This document shows positions 52,961 through 53,109 of a DNA stretch of 53,109 nucleotides, one piece after another. The notes below the pieces were generated by a model. The model was not told the origin of the DNA and made no database searches. It was given only the letters and a program-made list of their open reading frames with translations. Source of the stretch: Streptomyces griseus subsp. griseus. GTDB taxonomy: Bacteria > Actinomycetota > Actinomycetes > Streptomycetales > Streptomycetaceae. Made by a program: the position numbers and the translations under genes. Location of the stretch: contig NZ_JOJE01000050.1 in the NCBI RefSeq assembly GCF_000720255.1, positions 1 to 53,109 of the forward strand. Reading direction: 5' to 3'. Each line of letters begins with the position of its first letter. The first letter of the stretch is position 1.

Positions 52961-52994
52961 ATCCACCGTCACCCGACACCTCTCATCCCGCCGC

Positions 52995-53109
52995 TCACTC
53001 ACGCCTCCCCGGCCCCCGCCCCGGTCCCTCCGGGGCCTCACCCGGTCCCTCCGGCCCCTCCCCCGGTCCCTCCGGCTCCCCCGGTCCCTCCGGCCCCTCC
53101 CCCGGCCCC
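52995..53109 (-). CDS. collagen-like C-terminal tail of a truncated gene (probably the Tad ATPase)
   Basis: The frame ending at 52995 and running off the window encodes 37 residues of Gly-Pro-Glu repeats, such as GPGEGPEGPGEPEGPGEGPE, ending GRGPGRRE. Of the frames available, this one has the third-position GC bias and mixed second position expected of Streptomyces coding sequence. In Tad loci the gene before the two T2SF genes is usually the TadA/CpaF ATPase, so this is probably its C-terminal extension. The catalytic part lies outside the window. Confidence 0.6.
   Translation of the reverse strand, partial: GPGEGPEGPGEPEGPGEGPEGPGEAPEGPGRGPGRRE

Overview
The window is high-GC actinobacterial DNA and almost certainly comes from a Streptomyces chromosome. 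The evidence is strong third-position GC bias, TTA codons confined to accessory genes, a SARP-type regulator, the bldG locus, a dTMP kinase fused to an MFS-like domain, and a topoisomerase I with a lysine-rich tail. It joins core chromosome on the right to accessory DNA on the left and centre.

Region 1 (1-8.9 kb): two small lipoproteins, a DUF2786 protein, a Clp-N/HTH protein with a palindrome-embedded leaderless promoter, a family A DNA polymerase, and a 1108-aa AfsR/SARP-type regulator.

Region 2 (9-10.4 kb): a GT2 glycosyltransferase and a DUF3052 protein.

Region 3 (10.5-19.1 kb, minus strand) is the highlight: a compact operon that looks like a C-nucleoside antibiotic cluster of showdomycin type. 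It encodes a free-standing adenylation enzyme, a carrier protein, an ectoine-synthase-like cyclase, an acyl-CoA-dehydrogenase-like oxidase, a transglutaminase-like protein, a PsuG-type C-glycosidase, a HAD phosphatase, an MFS exporter, and an Asp/Glu-racemase-fold protein lacking one catalytic Cys. The inferred route is: glutamine loaded on the carrier, cyclised and oxidised to an aminopyrrole, released, C-ribosylated with ribose 5-phosphate, dephosphorylated and exported. A 443-bp array of 22 Shine-Dalgarno-bearing repeats separates the adenylation and carrier genes. The adenylation gene carries a TTA codon at position 6, suggesting bldA control.

Region 4 (19.5-27.0 kb): a domesticated IS701-like transposase that has lost its DDE residues, a GAF/PucR-type regulator, a TTA-containing methyltransferase, a fused aminodeoxychorismate synthase (PabAB) with a minisatellite linker, and a transaldolase-like protein lacking the Schiff-base lysine. 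These may belong to the cluster or to a neighbouring pathway.

Region 5 (27.3-31.2 kb): a decayed integrative element inserted in the 3' end of tRNA-Thr(CGU) and bounded by a 43-bp att-like direct repeat. It holds a frameshifted lanthipeptide-precursor-like gene, a VapBC-like toxin-antitoxin pair, a broken RHS/polymorphic toxin, a transposase remnant and a Uma2-family protein.

Region 6 (31.3-53.1 kb) is conserved chromosome: a TAP-type hydrolase, holB, tmk, topA, a methyltransferase, a lipoprotein, hppA, the anti-sigma/bldG pair, an MrfA-type helicase, and the end of a Tad pilus locus (two TadE-like proteins, a DUF4244 pilin-like protein, two T2SF proteins, and the tail of a further gene, probably the ATPase).

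Short tandem duplications recur throughout the window (24-, 9-, 8-, 18-, 19-21- and 71-bp periods), many of them at gene junctions in the accessory half.
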